Shown piece after piece: positions 50,007 through 58,256 of a stretch of 64,000 nucleotides of DNA. Each line of letters starts with the position of its first letter. Position 1 is the first letter of the stretch. The notes beneath the pieces are model-generated. The model saw only the letters and a program-made list of their open reading frames with translations, was not told where the DNA came from and did no database searches. The position numbers and the translations under genes were made by a program. This stretch comes from an uncultured Bacteroidota bacterium (GTDB lineage: Bacteria; Bacteroidota; Bacteroidia; Flavobacteriales; Flavobacteriaceae), in contig CABXHU010000004.1 in the NCBI GenBank assembly GCA_902512065.1, positions 19,634-83,633 of the forward strand, written 5' to 3'.

Positions 50007-50207
50007 ATGAAAATAGCAACAAAAATTATTTCAATTATTGCCATATTAATTATAATATTTAATATGACTCTAATAGATTTTAGCAACTTTTTTTCTGACA
50101 ATAACACTATTGCTTTGGTCACAATAATTGCTGGGTTTTGCTGTCTATTAATTATAAGAATATTAGTTCTGACAAATAAAATAAAGGACTTTGGAAAAGA
50201 TAAATAG
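50007..50207 (+). CDS. Small two-helix membrane protein, unknown function
   Basis: A 66-residue protein with two membrane segments (IISIIAILIIIFNMTLI and LVTIIAGFCCLLIIRILVL) and a basic tail (TNKIKDFGKDK). It lies divergent from nrdB and converges on the dCMP deaminase gene with six bases between stops. No known family is recognised. It fills the gap exactly and has a normal start, which supports a real gene, but short hydrophobic frames do occur by chance in AT-rich DNA. Confidence 0.5.
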   Translation: MKIATKIISIIAILIIIFNMTLIDFSNFFSDNNTIALVTIIAGFCCLLIIRILVLTNKIKDFGKDK

Positions 50208-50213
50208 CTGGTT

Positions 50214-50636
50214 TTATTTACCTATATAGCACACTTCAATCCCAGCCTTTTCTAAAAATTCGACACCGGATTTATCTTTATATTCCTCCTGGTATACTAC
50301 TCTTTTTATATTTGCTTGATGTATTAATTTGCTACATCCCTTACATGGGCAAAGAGAGATATATAATGTAGCTCCCTCGCATGATTGTGTTGATGAGGCA
50401 ACTTTAGAAATTGCATTGGCTTCAGCATGTAGCACATACCATTTTGTATAACCATCATCATCCTCGCATACATTTTCAAACCCAGATGGTGTTCCATTAA
50501 AGCCGTCTGAAATGATCATGTTGTCTTTTACTATTATAGCGCCAACCTTTCTTCTTTCGCAATAAGAAAGCTGTCCCCATTCATTAGCAATTCTTAAATA
50601 GGCAAGGTCATATTTGTGTTGTTTCTCTGGTGTCAA
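50214..50636 (-). CDS. dCMP deaminase (ComEB family)
   Basis: Zinc deaminase converting dCMP to dUMP for thymidylate synthesis, 140 residues. Catalytic motifs: VLHAEANAISK (His and Glu) and SLCPCKGCSKLIHQ (two zinc cysteines). The segment ISDGFNGTPSGFENVCED is typical of the dCMP deaminase/ComEB group, distinguishing it from TadA. It ends near the small membrane gene and starts 32 bases after dsbD's stop. It supplies dUMP alongside the ribonucleotide reductase encoded nearby. Confidence 0.94.
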   Translation of the reverse strand: MTPEKQHKYDLAYLRIANEWGQLSYCERRKVGAIIVKDNMIISDGFNGTPSGFENVCEDDDGYTKWYVLHAEANAISKVASSTQSCEGATLYISLCPCKGCSKLIHQANIKRVVYQEEYKDKSGVEFLEKAGIEVCYIGK

Positions 50637-50668
50637 TCTTTAAAATATATAATGTTAAAAATATAAAA

Positions 50669-52696
50669 TTAATTCTTTTTATACATCTCCAAACCACAAT
50701 TTAAATAAGCTAAATATTCATCTTCATTTGGAGTATATCCGACTGGATGATTTAAAATTGTATTAGATTCTGGATTATACAGAATGTAGTAAGGTTGTGA
50801 ATTTGTTTTAAAATATTTTGCTTGAAAATATGCCCATTTATGACCATAATTTATTAACTGCCTAACGCCTTTCCCACTATTTCTCTCGACTAATATTTGT
50901 TGATCTTCAGGCAATAATTTTTTATCATCTACGTATAATGAAATTAAAACATAATTTTCTCTAATTACATTGTCTATTGATTTTAAAGGCCAAACATGTT
51001 CTTCCATTTTTCTACAATTAACACAAGCATATCCAGTAAAATCTAATAATACTGGCTTGTCAACTTTTTTAGCATATTCAATTCCAGATTTAAAATCCTT
51101 AAAACAATTTAAATTGTTTGGACATTCTTTTGGTGAAAAATAGCTATATCCCAAAGGAGGTGCTAGACCACTTAGCAAGCTTAGTGCTCTATACGATTGA
51201 GTTTCTTTATTATAAATTAAACCCGATGCTAGATAGATCGCAAACCCTAAAGACAATAGCGCAAATACTTTTCTGATAAATGGAATCTTATTAGGTTTAA
51301 TTTCATGTGGAAACTGTATTTTACCTAAAAGATAAATTGCCAACAATAGAAAAATAATTAGCCATAATACTAAAAAGACTTCAATTTTAATTATTCCCCA
51401 ATGCGCAACTAAATCAGCATTAGACAAAAACTTTAATGCTAGTGCAAGCTCAATAAATCCTAGCGAAACTTTAATTGTGTTTAGCCATCCACCTGATTTT
51501 GGTAATGACTCTATCATATTTGGGAACATAGCAAACAAGGCAAATGGCAAGCCTAGGGCAAGGCCAAATCCTCCCATTCCAGCAGTTAATTCCCATGCGC
51601 CTGAATCACCTGAAATTGAACCAGCAAGCAAAGATCCTAAAATTGGACCTGTACACGAAAAGGAGACTATAGCTAAAGTAAGTGCCATAAAGAAAATTCC
51701 TATTACCCCGCCAATAGATTCACTTTTACTAGAACTATCAACCCATGATGAAGGAAGCGTTAATTCATAGTACCCAAAGAATGAAAATGCAAATACTAAG
51801 AATATGACAAAAAAGGAAATATTTAAATAAATGTTTGTTGAAATATCATTTAAAATATCTGGATTTACAGAATCTAATAAATGGAATGGAATGCTTAAAA
51901 TTAAATATACTAATACAATAAATACTCCGTATAATATGGCGTTAGTATAGCTATTTTGTTCTTCATTCTTCTTTGTAAAAAAACTAACTGTTAAAGGGAT
52001 CATTGGGAATACACATGGTGTAAGTAGTGCAAGTAGGCCGCCTATAAATCCAAGGCCAAAAATATTATAAAGAGTCCTTGTAGGGCTTGAGATTGTTGAG
52101 GTATTGGACCCTGAATCTATACACTTAACTTCTGTTTTATTTATATCAGTTGGTAAAATCCCATATAGATTTAAAATATTTTTTTGAAGATTTTCTTGAT
52201 CTATAAAAATTGTTTCTTTAACATCACTTTCTAATACTTTATTTGATAAATTAAATTTAAAATCAATTATTTCTGGCGTCAGACACATCTCATCATCACA
52301 AGTCATAAACTCAAAATCTCCAGTGATAGGGCTATCATAATTTATTACTTCAACTTTTTGTTTAAAAATTGCTTGGTTATAAAACTTAGAAACTACCATG
52401 TCAAAGACGAGATCGTTTTGCGTCACCATATTAATAGAATCCTCAACCACTTCACCAATTAGTTTATAATTTGAAGATTCCGTAAAATAAAATGTTGTTG
52501 GAATTGGGCCTCCTTCATCTACAGTTTTTGAATAAATTGCCCAATTTGTATCTATCTCTGCAATAAATATTAATTCATATTTATTTTTTTCAATTTGTTC
52601 TGAATGAAAGCTCCATTCTACAGGCTCTAAAATTTGAGAATTGATAGAAATAAAACAGAAAGAAAATAGTATATATAAAATTCTATATAGTTTCAT
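50669..52696 (-). CDS. Thiol:disulfide interchange protein DsbD (cytochrome c biogenesis transmembrane type)
   Basis: A 675-residue membrane reductant transporter that carries electrons from cytosolic thioredoxin to periplasmic thiol proteins. Layout: signal peptide (ILYILFSFCFISINSQ), an N-terminal periplasmic immunoglobulin-like domain, eight membrane helices with the cysteines in LLTPCVFPMIPLTVSFF and SFSCTGPILGSLLAG, and a C-terminal thioredoxin domain with FTGYACVNCRKMEEHVWP (CVNC). All the redox cysteine pairs of the family are present. It starts near a repeat protein and a TsdA-like cytochrome, so it may help mature their cysteine or haem proteins. Confidence 0.93.
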   Translation of the reverse strand: MKLYRILYILFSFCFISINSQILEPVEWSFHSEQIEKNKYELIFIAEIDTNWAIYSKTVDEGGPIPTTFYFTESSNYKLIGEVVEDSINMVTQNDLVFDMVVSKFYNQAIFKQKVEVINYDSPITGDFEFMTCDDEMCLTPEIIDFKFNLSNKVLESDVKETIFIDQENLQKNILNLYGILPTDINKTEVKCIDSGSNTSTISSPTRTLYNIFGLGFIGGLLALLTPCVFPMIPLTVSFFTKKNEEQNSYTNAILYGVFIVLVYLILSIPFHLLDSVNPDILNDISTNIYLNISFFVIFLVFAFSFFGYYELTLPSSWVDSSSKSESIGGVIGIFFMALTLAIVSFSCTGPILGSLLAGSISGDSGAWELTAGMGGFGLALGLPFALFAMFPNMIESLPKSGGWLNTIKVSLGFIELALALKFLSNADLVAHWGIIKIEVFLVLWLIIFLLLAIYLLGKIQFPHEIKPNKIPFIRKVFALLSLGFAIYLASGLIYNKETQSYRALSLLSGLAPPLGYSYFSPKECPNNLNCFKDFKSGIEYAKKVDKPVLLDFTGYACVNCRKMEEHVWPLKSIDNVIRENYVLISLYVDDKKLLPEDQQILVERNSGKGVRQLINYGHKWAYFQAKYFKTNSQPYYILYNPESNTILNHPVGYTPNEDEYLAYLNCGLEMYKKN

Positions 52697-52741
52697 TAGT
52701 AAATAGTATGTTTTGCAAAGAAATTAAAAAAAAATTAGTGA

Positions 52742-53071
52742 TTAATATAATAAATGTTTTTTCTCGTTAGAAGTCCAACCAGCTTGTGACTTATAATCTA
52801 CAAAATAAATTTTCAAGTCAGCCTGTGACTTATAATCTACAAAAAAGATTTTGAAGTCAGCCTGTGACTTATAATCTACAAAAAACCATAAGCCTTCATT
52901 TCCTTTTGCCTGACTTTTATACTCAACTTTATATACAAGAAGATCTGCTTGGGATTTGTAATCTACAACAAAAACATTAATGTCAGCTTGGGATTTGTAA
53001 TCTACAGAATATAAGGTCTGCGAATTTGCAGAAAAGAAACTAATCAAGAAAACAACTAAAAATAATCTCAT
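52742..53071 (-). CDS. Secreted DYKSQA-repeat protein (DUF6150 / 7(1) septoil-knot type)
   Basis: A 109-residue protein with a signal peptide (MRLFLVVFLISFFSANSQ). The rest is almost entirely six copies of a short beta motif, VDYKSQAD (one VEYKSQAK, last VDYKSQAG), alternating with hydrophobic links such as INVFV, LLVYK, FKIFF, LKIYF. After the last repeat comes GWTSNEKKHLLY. From memory this matches the family called DUF6150 or 7(1) septoil knot, predicted to have a sevenfold-crossed knotted fold; I could not search it. The function is unknown. The gene is divergent from the TsdA-like cytochrome gene, with 40 bases between. Confidence 0.7.
   Translation of the reverse strand: MRLFLVVFLISFFSANSQTLYSVDYKSQADINVFVVDYKSQADLLVYKVEYKSQAKGNEGLWFFVDYKSQADFKIFFVDYKSQADLKIYFVDYKSQAGWTSNEKKHLLY
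52782..53006 (-). repeat. Six near-identical 20-bp DNA repeats coding DYKSQA
   Basis: In plus orientation three units read GACTTATAATCTAC after GCCTGT or GCTTGT, one diverges (GACTTTTATACTCAAC), and two read GGGATTTGTAATCTAC. Linkers differ in length and sequence. The two subsets suggest stepwise duplication of units within the gene. Confidence 0.9.
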
Positions 53072-53111
53072 AACTCAATATAAAAAAAATTTTTTATGTT
53101 TATCATCTGTT

Positions 53112-54140
53112 ATGAAAAGAAAAAACTTAATAAATTCTATCAGATTGTTATTGCTTTCGACATGTGTCATTATAATACTGTTTGTAACAACTATAGTAAT
53201 CTATGCATATTTCCCTGGCATTTTTGAAAATAAAAAAGACAATGGGTCATATACTATTTATAAATTAAATTATGACACATACAAGTTGTCAAATAATGAG
53301 AAAAACAATGAAATAAAATATGGTTTTGAGCTTTTCCAAAATACCCCAGAATATATAGGCCCCAATAACAAGTATAATAATAAAGTTTATTCGGGAAATA
53401 ATTTGTCCTGCACAAACTGTCATCTAAATGCGGGGACAAAAGCCTATTCAGCTCCTCTAATTGGAGTAAATAATAGATTTCCACAATTTAGAGGAAGAGA
53501 AAATAAAATGGGAACCTTAAAAGAAAGAATTAATGGATGTATGGAAAGGAGTATGAATGGTGTTGTCTTGCCAGTTAATGGCAAAGAAATGAATGCAATG
53601 ATAAGCTATATGAAATGGATTAGCAGATATGCGCCAAAGGACGGGATTGTAAAGGGTTCGGGATTTCTTCCAATTACAATCCCTAATAGATCTGTTAATC
53701 TAGAACATGGGGAAAAAATTTATGAATTACATTGTGTATTATGTCATGAAAAGGATGGGAGTGGGCAAAAGATTATTGATTCCGACAGATATCTTTATCC
53801 TCCAGTATGGGGAAATGATGCCTATAATCATGGAGCAGGCATGACTAGAGTAATAACTGCTGCAAAATTTATTAAAGCAAATATGCCTCATGGAATTGAA
53901 TTTAATGAACCTACTCTTACCGATGAAGAATGTTATGATGTTGCAGGATATATCAATCAAAAAATAAGGCCATTAAAAGTAAATCCTGAAATAGATTTTC
54001 CAGACATAAAGAAAAAACCTGTCTCTACACCGTATCCTCCGTTTGATGATAGTTTCTCAATTAAACAGCATCAACTAGGTCCTTTTCAACCTATTATGGA
54101 ATATTATAAAACCAAATACGGGATAGTAAAAACAAAGTAA
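53112..54140 (+). CDS. Dihaem cytochrome c resembling thiosulfate dehydrogenase TsdA
   Basis: A 342-residue protein with an N-terminal membrane anchor (about residues 12-34, LLLLSTCVIIILFVTTIVI) and two c-type haem sites, CTNCH (100-104) and CVLCH (208-212). The first domain contains RINGCMERSMNG, whose C143 sits where TsdA enzymes have the cysteine that ligates the active-site haem; this motif is the main reason for the call. TsdA oxidises thiosulfate to tetrathionate (or reverses it). Substrate is inferred. It converges on a DsrE-like gene with two bases between, and faces the DYKSQA repeat gene. DsbD, which supports cytochrome c maturation, lies nearby. Confidence 0.78.
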   Translation: MKRKNLINSIRLLLLSTCVIIILFVTTIVIYAYFPGIFENKKDNGSYTIYKLNYDTYKLSNNEKNNEIKYGFELFQNTPEYIGPNNKYNNKVYSGNNLSCTNCHLNAGTKAYSAPLIGVNNRFPQFRGRENKMGTLKERINGCMERSMNGVVLPVNGKEMNAMISYMKWISRYAPKDGIVKGSGFLPITIPNRSVNLEHGEKIYELHCVLCHEKDGSGQKIIDSDRYLYPPVWGNDAYNHGAGMTRVITAAKFIKANMPHGIEFNEPTLTDEECYDVAGYINQKIRPLKVNPEIDFPDIKKKPVSTPYPPFDDSFSIKQHQLGPFQPIMEYYKTKYGIVKTK

Positions 54141-54142
54141 AT

Positions 54143-54559
54143 TTATTGATGAGCTTCCTTTATATAGCCCCAACCACTTTGCTGTCTTTTAATAATTTGA
54201 AGAATACCATCAGGTACTGTCTGTATTCCTTGAATTAATTTTGATTTTTCTATTTTATACCTATTTAGAGTTCCCTCACAAACTACAAAAGATACATTCT
54301 TTTTTTTGGCTAATTGAAAAATATCATCTTTAACTGTAGAGGTTGAATCCAAAGCCATTTCTAAAGAATTACTGTACATAACTACTTCAAATTGAGAGTC
54401 AGGATATGCTCTTGACATTCCTTTTACATGCCGAATAGTAGCCTGATGTGTAGATATATTGTCTGTTGTTACATCAAAAACAATTTGAACAGGATTCTCT
54501 TGTGAAAAAACAAAAGAAAAAATTAAACAAAACAATAATGATAAAAATTTTCTATTCAT
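54143..54559 (-). CDS. Exported DsrE-family protein
   Basis: A 138-residue protein with a signal peptide beginning MNRKFLSLLFCLIFSFVFSQ. I choose the start at 54559; a longer frame from 54628 adds a non-signal stretch running into the previous gene. The mature part resembles DsrE/DsrF proteins, small sulfur-transfer-fold proteins: VQIVFDVTTDN, QFEVVMYSNSLEMAL and KKKNVSFVVCEGTL (one cysteine), with a C-terminal GGYIKEAHQ-like end. A role in sulfur handling is plausible, but periplasmic DsrE-like proteins are poorly understood. It starts 11 bases after the Tat-signal gene. Confidence 0.7.
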   Translation of the reverse strand: MNRKFLSLLFCLIFSFVFSQENPVQIVFDVTTDNISTHQATIRHVKGMSRAYPDSQFEVVMYSNSLEMALDSTSTVKDDIFQLAKKKNVSFVVCEGTLNRYKIEKSKLIQGIQTVPDGILQIIKRQQSGWGYIKEAHQ

Positions 54560-54570
54560 TTTCTTATATT

Positions 54571-55251
54571 TTAATCTCCTGCAAAAATGTATCCTGTTCC
54601 ATTTTCTTGCGCTCTCCCTAGAGCCCAAACTCCAGAGGGGACTAATTGAACACCAGGAATTAATCCAGCTATCATTTCTTTATATACATCGTCTGCTTTC
54701 AAACCCATTCTAGCTGCTATCATTCCGCTAAAAACTTGTGTTGCCAAATTACAAACACAATACAGAGCTCCTCTTTCTTTCATGATTTTTATCCCTGGGA
54801 TATTCGGTAAAGGGAAATCATTTTCTTTTGGTTCATAGTATAGATTTCTTAATGATGCTTCCCCAGTGTATTTATCTGTGACGCCAAAAACTTCTCCAAG
54901 TTTAAATTTCTCCCAGACACTGTCCTGAAAAGCGAAACAAGTTGCTTTGTGTCTTATCACACACATTGCTTTGATATCTCTGTCTTCCACACCAACTGCA
55001 TTATTACTGCTATAAAAAGCATATACCCACATAAATGGGAAACCATCATGAGGTGTAGACCCATCATAAACAATTCTGTGTTTTCCTTTTAAGTTTTTCA
55101 TCCATTTTTCCGCTTCATTTAAATCAACTTCAGCATTAAGTGGTAAAGCTGCATTTAACCCATTAGACAGCATTGAAAGTCCGCTAGCTGCCGTTCCTAA
55201 TACCAAGGCATTTAAAAAATTTCTTCTCGAATTTAAATCTTGTTTTTTCAT
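54571..55251 (-). CDS. Tat-exported protein of unknown function, possibly DsrE-like fold
   Basis: A 226-residue protein with a Tat leader (NSRRNFLNALVLGTAASGLS). The mature part contains a stretch VCNLATQVFSGMIAARMGLK and ends with LIPGVQLVPSGVWALGRAQE then GTGYIFAGD, which by pattern recalls the C-terminal half of DsrE-like proteins. There are few cysteines: one in CVIRHKATCFAF (two) and two in YCVCN. I know no proven function. The adjoining downstream gene is the DsrE protein, and opposite lies the TsdA-like cytochrome, so a sulfur or redox task is possible. Start chosen at the ATG just before the Tat motif. Confidence 0.6.
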   Translation of the reverse strand: MKKQDLNSRRNFLNALVLGTAASGLSMLSNGLNAALPLNAEVDLNEAEKWMKNLKGKHRIVYDGSTPHDGFPFMWVYAFYSSNNAVGVEDRDIKAMCVIRHKATCFAFQDSVWEKFKLGEVFGVTDKYTGEASLRNLYYEPKENDFPLPNIPGIKIMKERGALYCVCNLATQVFSGMIAARMGLKADDVYKEMIAGLIPGVQLVPSGVWALGRAQENGTGYIFAGD

Positions 55252-55333
55252 ATTATAATTAAAATTTTACTAATTAAACTATACTTCAATATAGTATTTA
55301 TTAAATAAATTATCAATATAAAATAGTGATTTG

Positions 55334-55405
55334 TAGCCCCGGCAGGAATCGAACCTGCATCTAAAGTTTAGGAAACTTCTATTCTATCCATTGAACTACG
55401 GGGCC
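55334..55405 (-). tRNA. tRNA-Arg (anticodon CCT)
   Basis: Minus-strand cloverleaf of 72 bases: acceptor GGCCCCG with CGGGGCT (one G-T at the end), T8, anticodon stem GAAGT with ACTTT enclosing TTCCTAA (anticodon CCT, codon AGG), T arm GCAGG TTCGATT CCTGC, discriminator A. The CCA is not encoded. Confidence 0.94.
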
Positions 55406-55421
55406 TAAGAAAATGTAAAGA

Positions 55422-55429
55422 TATATTTG
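55422..55429 (+). promoter_or_regulatory. Possible -7 element for the methyltransferase gene
   Basis: TATATTTG fits TAnnTTTG and lies 58 bases before the ATG at 55488; no TTG is found at -33. Weak, since AT-rich sequence gives such matches by chance. Confidence 0.3.
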
Positions 55430-55487
55430 CCTAATTAATTATTAATTTAAAAAGTAATTATTATTTTGTAACAATAACATAAGATAA

Positions 55488-56102
55488 ATGTCTAATAAAG
55501 GTCATTGGGAAAAAATATATTCCACTAAAGAAATTGATGAGGTTAGCTGGTATCAAGATACTCCTAAAACCTCATTAAATATTTTTAGTTCATTAAAGCT
55601 AAATTTAAATTCATCAATAATTGATATTGGTGCTGGTAAAAGTTTTCTTGCCGATAATTTGTTAAATCTCGGATATAATGATATTACAATTCTTGATATT
55701 TCACATAACGCTTTAAATGAAGTAAAAGAAAGAGTTAAAGAAAAAAATCATACAATTAAATGCATTGAATCTAATATAACTGACTTATCATCAGACAAGA
55801 AATATGATGTCTGGCATGATAGGGCAGTTTTTCATTTCATAACTAATAATACAGAAAGAGAGAAATATTTAACTCTGTTAAATAAATGTATCAATAAAGA
55901 TGGATATTTAATTATTGGTACATTCTCAGAGGATGGACCGCTGAAATGTAGTGGCTTAGAAGTTCGTAGATATTCTGTTGATGAATTAAAAGAATTATTA
56001 AAAGACACGTTTCAGCTTATCAATGGATTTAAAGAAATTCATGATACTCCATTTAATACTACTCAAAGTTTTATCTTTTGTTCATTTAAAAAAATAGCAT
56101 AA
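55488..56102 (+). CDS. Class I SAM-dependent methyltransferase
   Basis: A 204-residue cytosolic methyltransferase. Motif I is SSIIDIGAGKSFLADNLL, followed by ITILDISHNALNEVKERV (motif II acidic residue), DVWHDRAVFHFI and GYLIIGTFSEDGPLKCSGL. The N-terminus GHWEKIYSTKEIDEVSWYQ recalls a family of thiopurine- or tellurite-type methyltransferases (WEKIY..K....SWYQ). The substrate is not known; related proteins act on small thiol, selenium or tellurium compounds. It stands after tRNA-Arg and five bases before a small membrane protein gene. Confidence 0.8.
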   Translation: MSNKGHWEKIYSTKEIDEVSWYQDTPKTSLNIFSSLKLNLNSSIIDIGAGKSFLADNLLNLGYNDITILDISHNALNEVKERVKEKNHTIKCIESNITDLSSDKKYDVWHDRAVFHFITNNTEREKYLTLLNKCINKDGYLIIGTFSEDGPLKCSGLEVRRYSVDELKELLKDTFQLINGFKEIHDTPFNTTQSFIFCSFKKIA

Positions 56103-56107
56103 TCTCT

Positions 56108-56329
56108 ATGAAAAAAAATCTTATTAAACTAATTAGACTTGGGCTAAGAATTCATTCAATTTTTCATTTTGTAGAATTTATTAGTGCAATCTATGAAACA
56201 GCATATATCACTGCATCAATAGCATTTATTGCAATGGTAATTGAATTAAGTGCAAGCTTTTTAATTCCTAAGGAACATATACACATAAAACCTTTTATAT
56301 CAGATGTGCATGAAGATTGTAAAAAATAA
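56108..56329 (+). CDS. Small membrane protein, unknown function
   Basis: A 73-residue protein with a hydrophobic core from about 12 to 50 (LGLRIHSIFHFVEFISAIYE and AYITASIAFIAMVIELSASFL), probably two membrane segments, and a C-terminus with several His, Asp and a Cys (EHIHIKPFISDVHEDCKK). No family is recognised. It follows the methyltransferase by five bases, suggesting a common mRNA, and converges on the phosphodiesterase-like gene with two bases between. The His/Asp tail might bind a metal, a weak inference. Confidence 0.6.
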   Translation: MKKNLIKLIRLGLRIHSIFHFVEFISAIYETAYITASIAFIAMVIELSASFLIPKEHIHIKPFISDVHEDCKK

Positions 56330-56331
56330 TT

Positions 56332-57417
56332 TTAATTTATTAGGATTGGACTCCCTGCTCTACTATCCTTTATTGAAATTCCTGCTAATTTTGCAATAGT
56401 TGGAGCTATTTGATTCACATAATATTTTCCTTTTTCTATTTCCTTATTTTTAATTCCTGAGCCTAAAATTGCCAACCATGTGTTTTCACATCCTTCAACT
56501 CCAGCTCCATGGCTAGTCCACATAGAATTAGAAAAATCTCCATCTCCTCTACCATGATCAGTGGTAATAAACATATATGTATTGTCCTTGTAAAAAGAAT
56601 CCTGTTGTAAATAAGTCCATAACTCCTCAATCATTTTGTCTGTATTGTGTAGTGAGCTTAGATAGTTGTCATAACTACCATCATGAGAAAAACTATCAGT
56701 TTCATCAAATGAAATATATACAAATTTGGGATGGGTATTCTTTATGTGTTCCATTGATAGAATATGAGTAAATAAATCATATCTAACATTATATCTAAAT
56801 AAAGGCATCATTTTCTGGTAATCATCTATAAAGGATTCTAGTTTAGATAATTTATTCTTCTCCAAATTACTATATCCAGCGCTAACTGAAACTCCACTTC
56901 TTTTGTCATTAATTATATAAGGGAAAACATCCCAACTACAAAATGCAGCTACCTGGCCAGAATAATTTTGATTATTGTTGAGTAGTTCTAAAATTGTCTG
57001 ATTCTTATTATAAATTTTATTATTACTTGTTATTGAAGAATCGGCAAATCCAGTTAATATCTCATTATACCCTGGGTATGAAAATAATTGATCATTTGTT
57101 AGTTTTATACTTGACTCCTCATCCTTGTTCCCAATTAACAATCCATGATTGTTGATGTAATTACCAAAGAATGGTAAGAGCTTCTGCTGTCGAATTTTTT
57201 GGTTTTCATCAAAGAACATTTGATTTAATAATTCTGAATTTTTAGTAAACTTTTTATTTTCTATAAGCTCTAGATCGATTCCATTAAACACTTCCTGCCA
57301 CCTCACCCCATCAAGAGTAATTAAAATAATGTTAGGTGCATTAGTTTTATTATTTGTTAGTTCACTGCATGAATTAAATACCAGAAATGGAATAAGTATT
57401 AGAATTAGTTTTTTCAT
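56332..57417 (-). CDS. Alkaline phosphatase-superfamily lipoprotein (phosphodiesterase/sulfatase-like)
   Basis: A 361-residue lipoprotein (MKKLILILIPFLVFNSC, lipobox Cys) of the alkaline phosphatase superfamily. Metal-binding motifs are ILITLDGVRWQEVFNG (first Asp), FDETDSFSHDGSYDNYL (Asp and His), TTDHGRGDG (Asp-His) and TSHGAGVEG (His). These recall type I phosphodiesterases and pyrophosphatases. A longer frame to 57510 runs through the tRNA-Pro gene and is not used; ATG 57417 begins the signal. The substrate is unknown. It lies 22 bases after tRNA-Pro in the same direction. Confidence 0.88.
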   Translation of the reverse strand: MKKLILILIPFLVFNSCSELTNNKTNAPNIILITLDGVRWQEVFNGIDLELIENKKFTKNSELLNQMFFDENQKIRQQKLLPFFGNYINNHGLLIGNKDEESSIKLTNDQLFSYPGYNEILTGFADSSITSNNKIYNKNQTILELLNNNQNYSGQVAAFCSWDVFPYIINDKRSGVSVSAGYSNLEKNKLSKLESFIDDYQKMMPLFRYNVRYDLFTHILSMEHIKNTHPKFVYISFDETDSFSHDGSYDNYLSSLHNTDKMIEELWTYLQQDSFYKDNTYMFITTDHGRGDGDFSNSMWTSHGAGVEGCENTWLAILGSGIKNKEIEKGKYYVNQIAPTIAKLAGISIKDSRAGSPILIN

Positions 57418-57435
57418 AATAACAAAAGTAAAAAA

Positions 57436-57514
<79 letters not shown>

Positions 57515-57527
57515 AATATAAAAAAAA

Positions 57528-58253
57528 TTATTGCAATGTAACTTTTCTCTCGACTGGATTAAAGGGAGTGTCAATTAATTCACCATTAGAATTTATTAGC
57601 TCTAATTTTACTATTACTTCACCCAAAGGCAATCCCTCAATATAGTAAGGGGTCCATTCTTCGATAATAAATTCTTTCTCATTTATAGTAGCCCGCACCT
57701 TATTGCCATTTGATGAAATTTCTGTATTTACTAAATAAAAGTCAAGTAATAATTTTTTCGTATCATCCCCTTTATATATTCCTTTAGGTCTACTATAAAA
57801 CAAAAATTCTGAATTTAAATCATAGGATTCAGAATTCTCTTCATCAGAGTTTATTTGTATTAATGAAAATGCATTTGGATTTTTTACTGATTCATGAAAA
57901 GACCTAGATAAAAAGAATAAAATTAAATTACTTCCTTGGTTTAAATCTTTTGAAAAATCTGAATTATAATAAGCAGAGTAAGGCCCATTATTTACAATCA
58001 TATGTATATGTTGCCCTTTTGCAGAATTAGCTAAACCATTCTCAATTGCCCCTGGTGTTTGATCTCCTAATTTATAATTCTCGACATTAAACCTAAAATG
58101 ATTATCTGTGTTTTCTTTATTTTCATCTGTAATTAATGATAGTTTTGAAGCAGTAAATGCAGGCGATCCTTCAAATTTTTTAATAGTGATGTCAGATTCA
58201 TTAGAACACCCTACTATTATAATTACTATAAGGTAAAATGCAATATTTTTCAT
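57528..58253 (-). CDS. Lipoprotein resembling flavobacterial phosphopeptide-binding-annotated proteins
   Basis: A 241-residue lipoprotein (MKNIAFYLIVIIIVGC, lipobox Cys 16). Sequence features such as FRFNVENYKLGDQTPGAIE, AKGQHIHMIVNNGPYSAYY and HESVKNPNAFSLIQINSD resemble, from memory, proteins labelled phosphopeptide-binding in Flavobacteriia; that label is itself not proven. The HIH motif may bind a metal. It starts three bases after the AMP nucleosidase gene, same strand, and precedes tRNA-Pro by 13 bases. Located in the periplasm or outer surface by its signal. Confidence 0.6.
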   Translation of the reverse strand: MKNIAFYLIVIIIVGCSNESDITIKKFEGSPAFTASKLSLITDENKENTDNHFRFNVENYKLGDQTPGAIENGLANSAKGQHIHMIVNNGPYSAYYNSDFSKDLNQGSNLILFFLSRSFHESVKNPNAFSLIQINSDEENSESYDLNSEFLFYSRPKGIYKGDDTKKLLLDFYLVNTEISSNGNKVRATINEKEFIIEEWTPYYIEGLPLGEVIVKLELINSNGELIDTPFNPVERKVTLQ

Positions 58254-58256
58254 GAT

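Noticed and set aside
54560..54628. Longer start for the DsrE-like gene
   Set aside because: The extension has no signal peptide, overlaps the upstream gene in another frame, and the signal peptide starts at 54559.
55278..55295. Short palindrome ACTATA...TATAGT before the Tat-signal gene
   Set aside because: Only six pairs of A/T-rich sequence, likely by chance.
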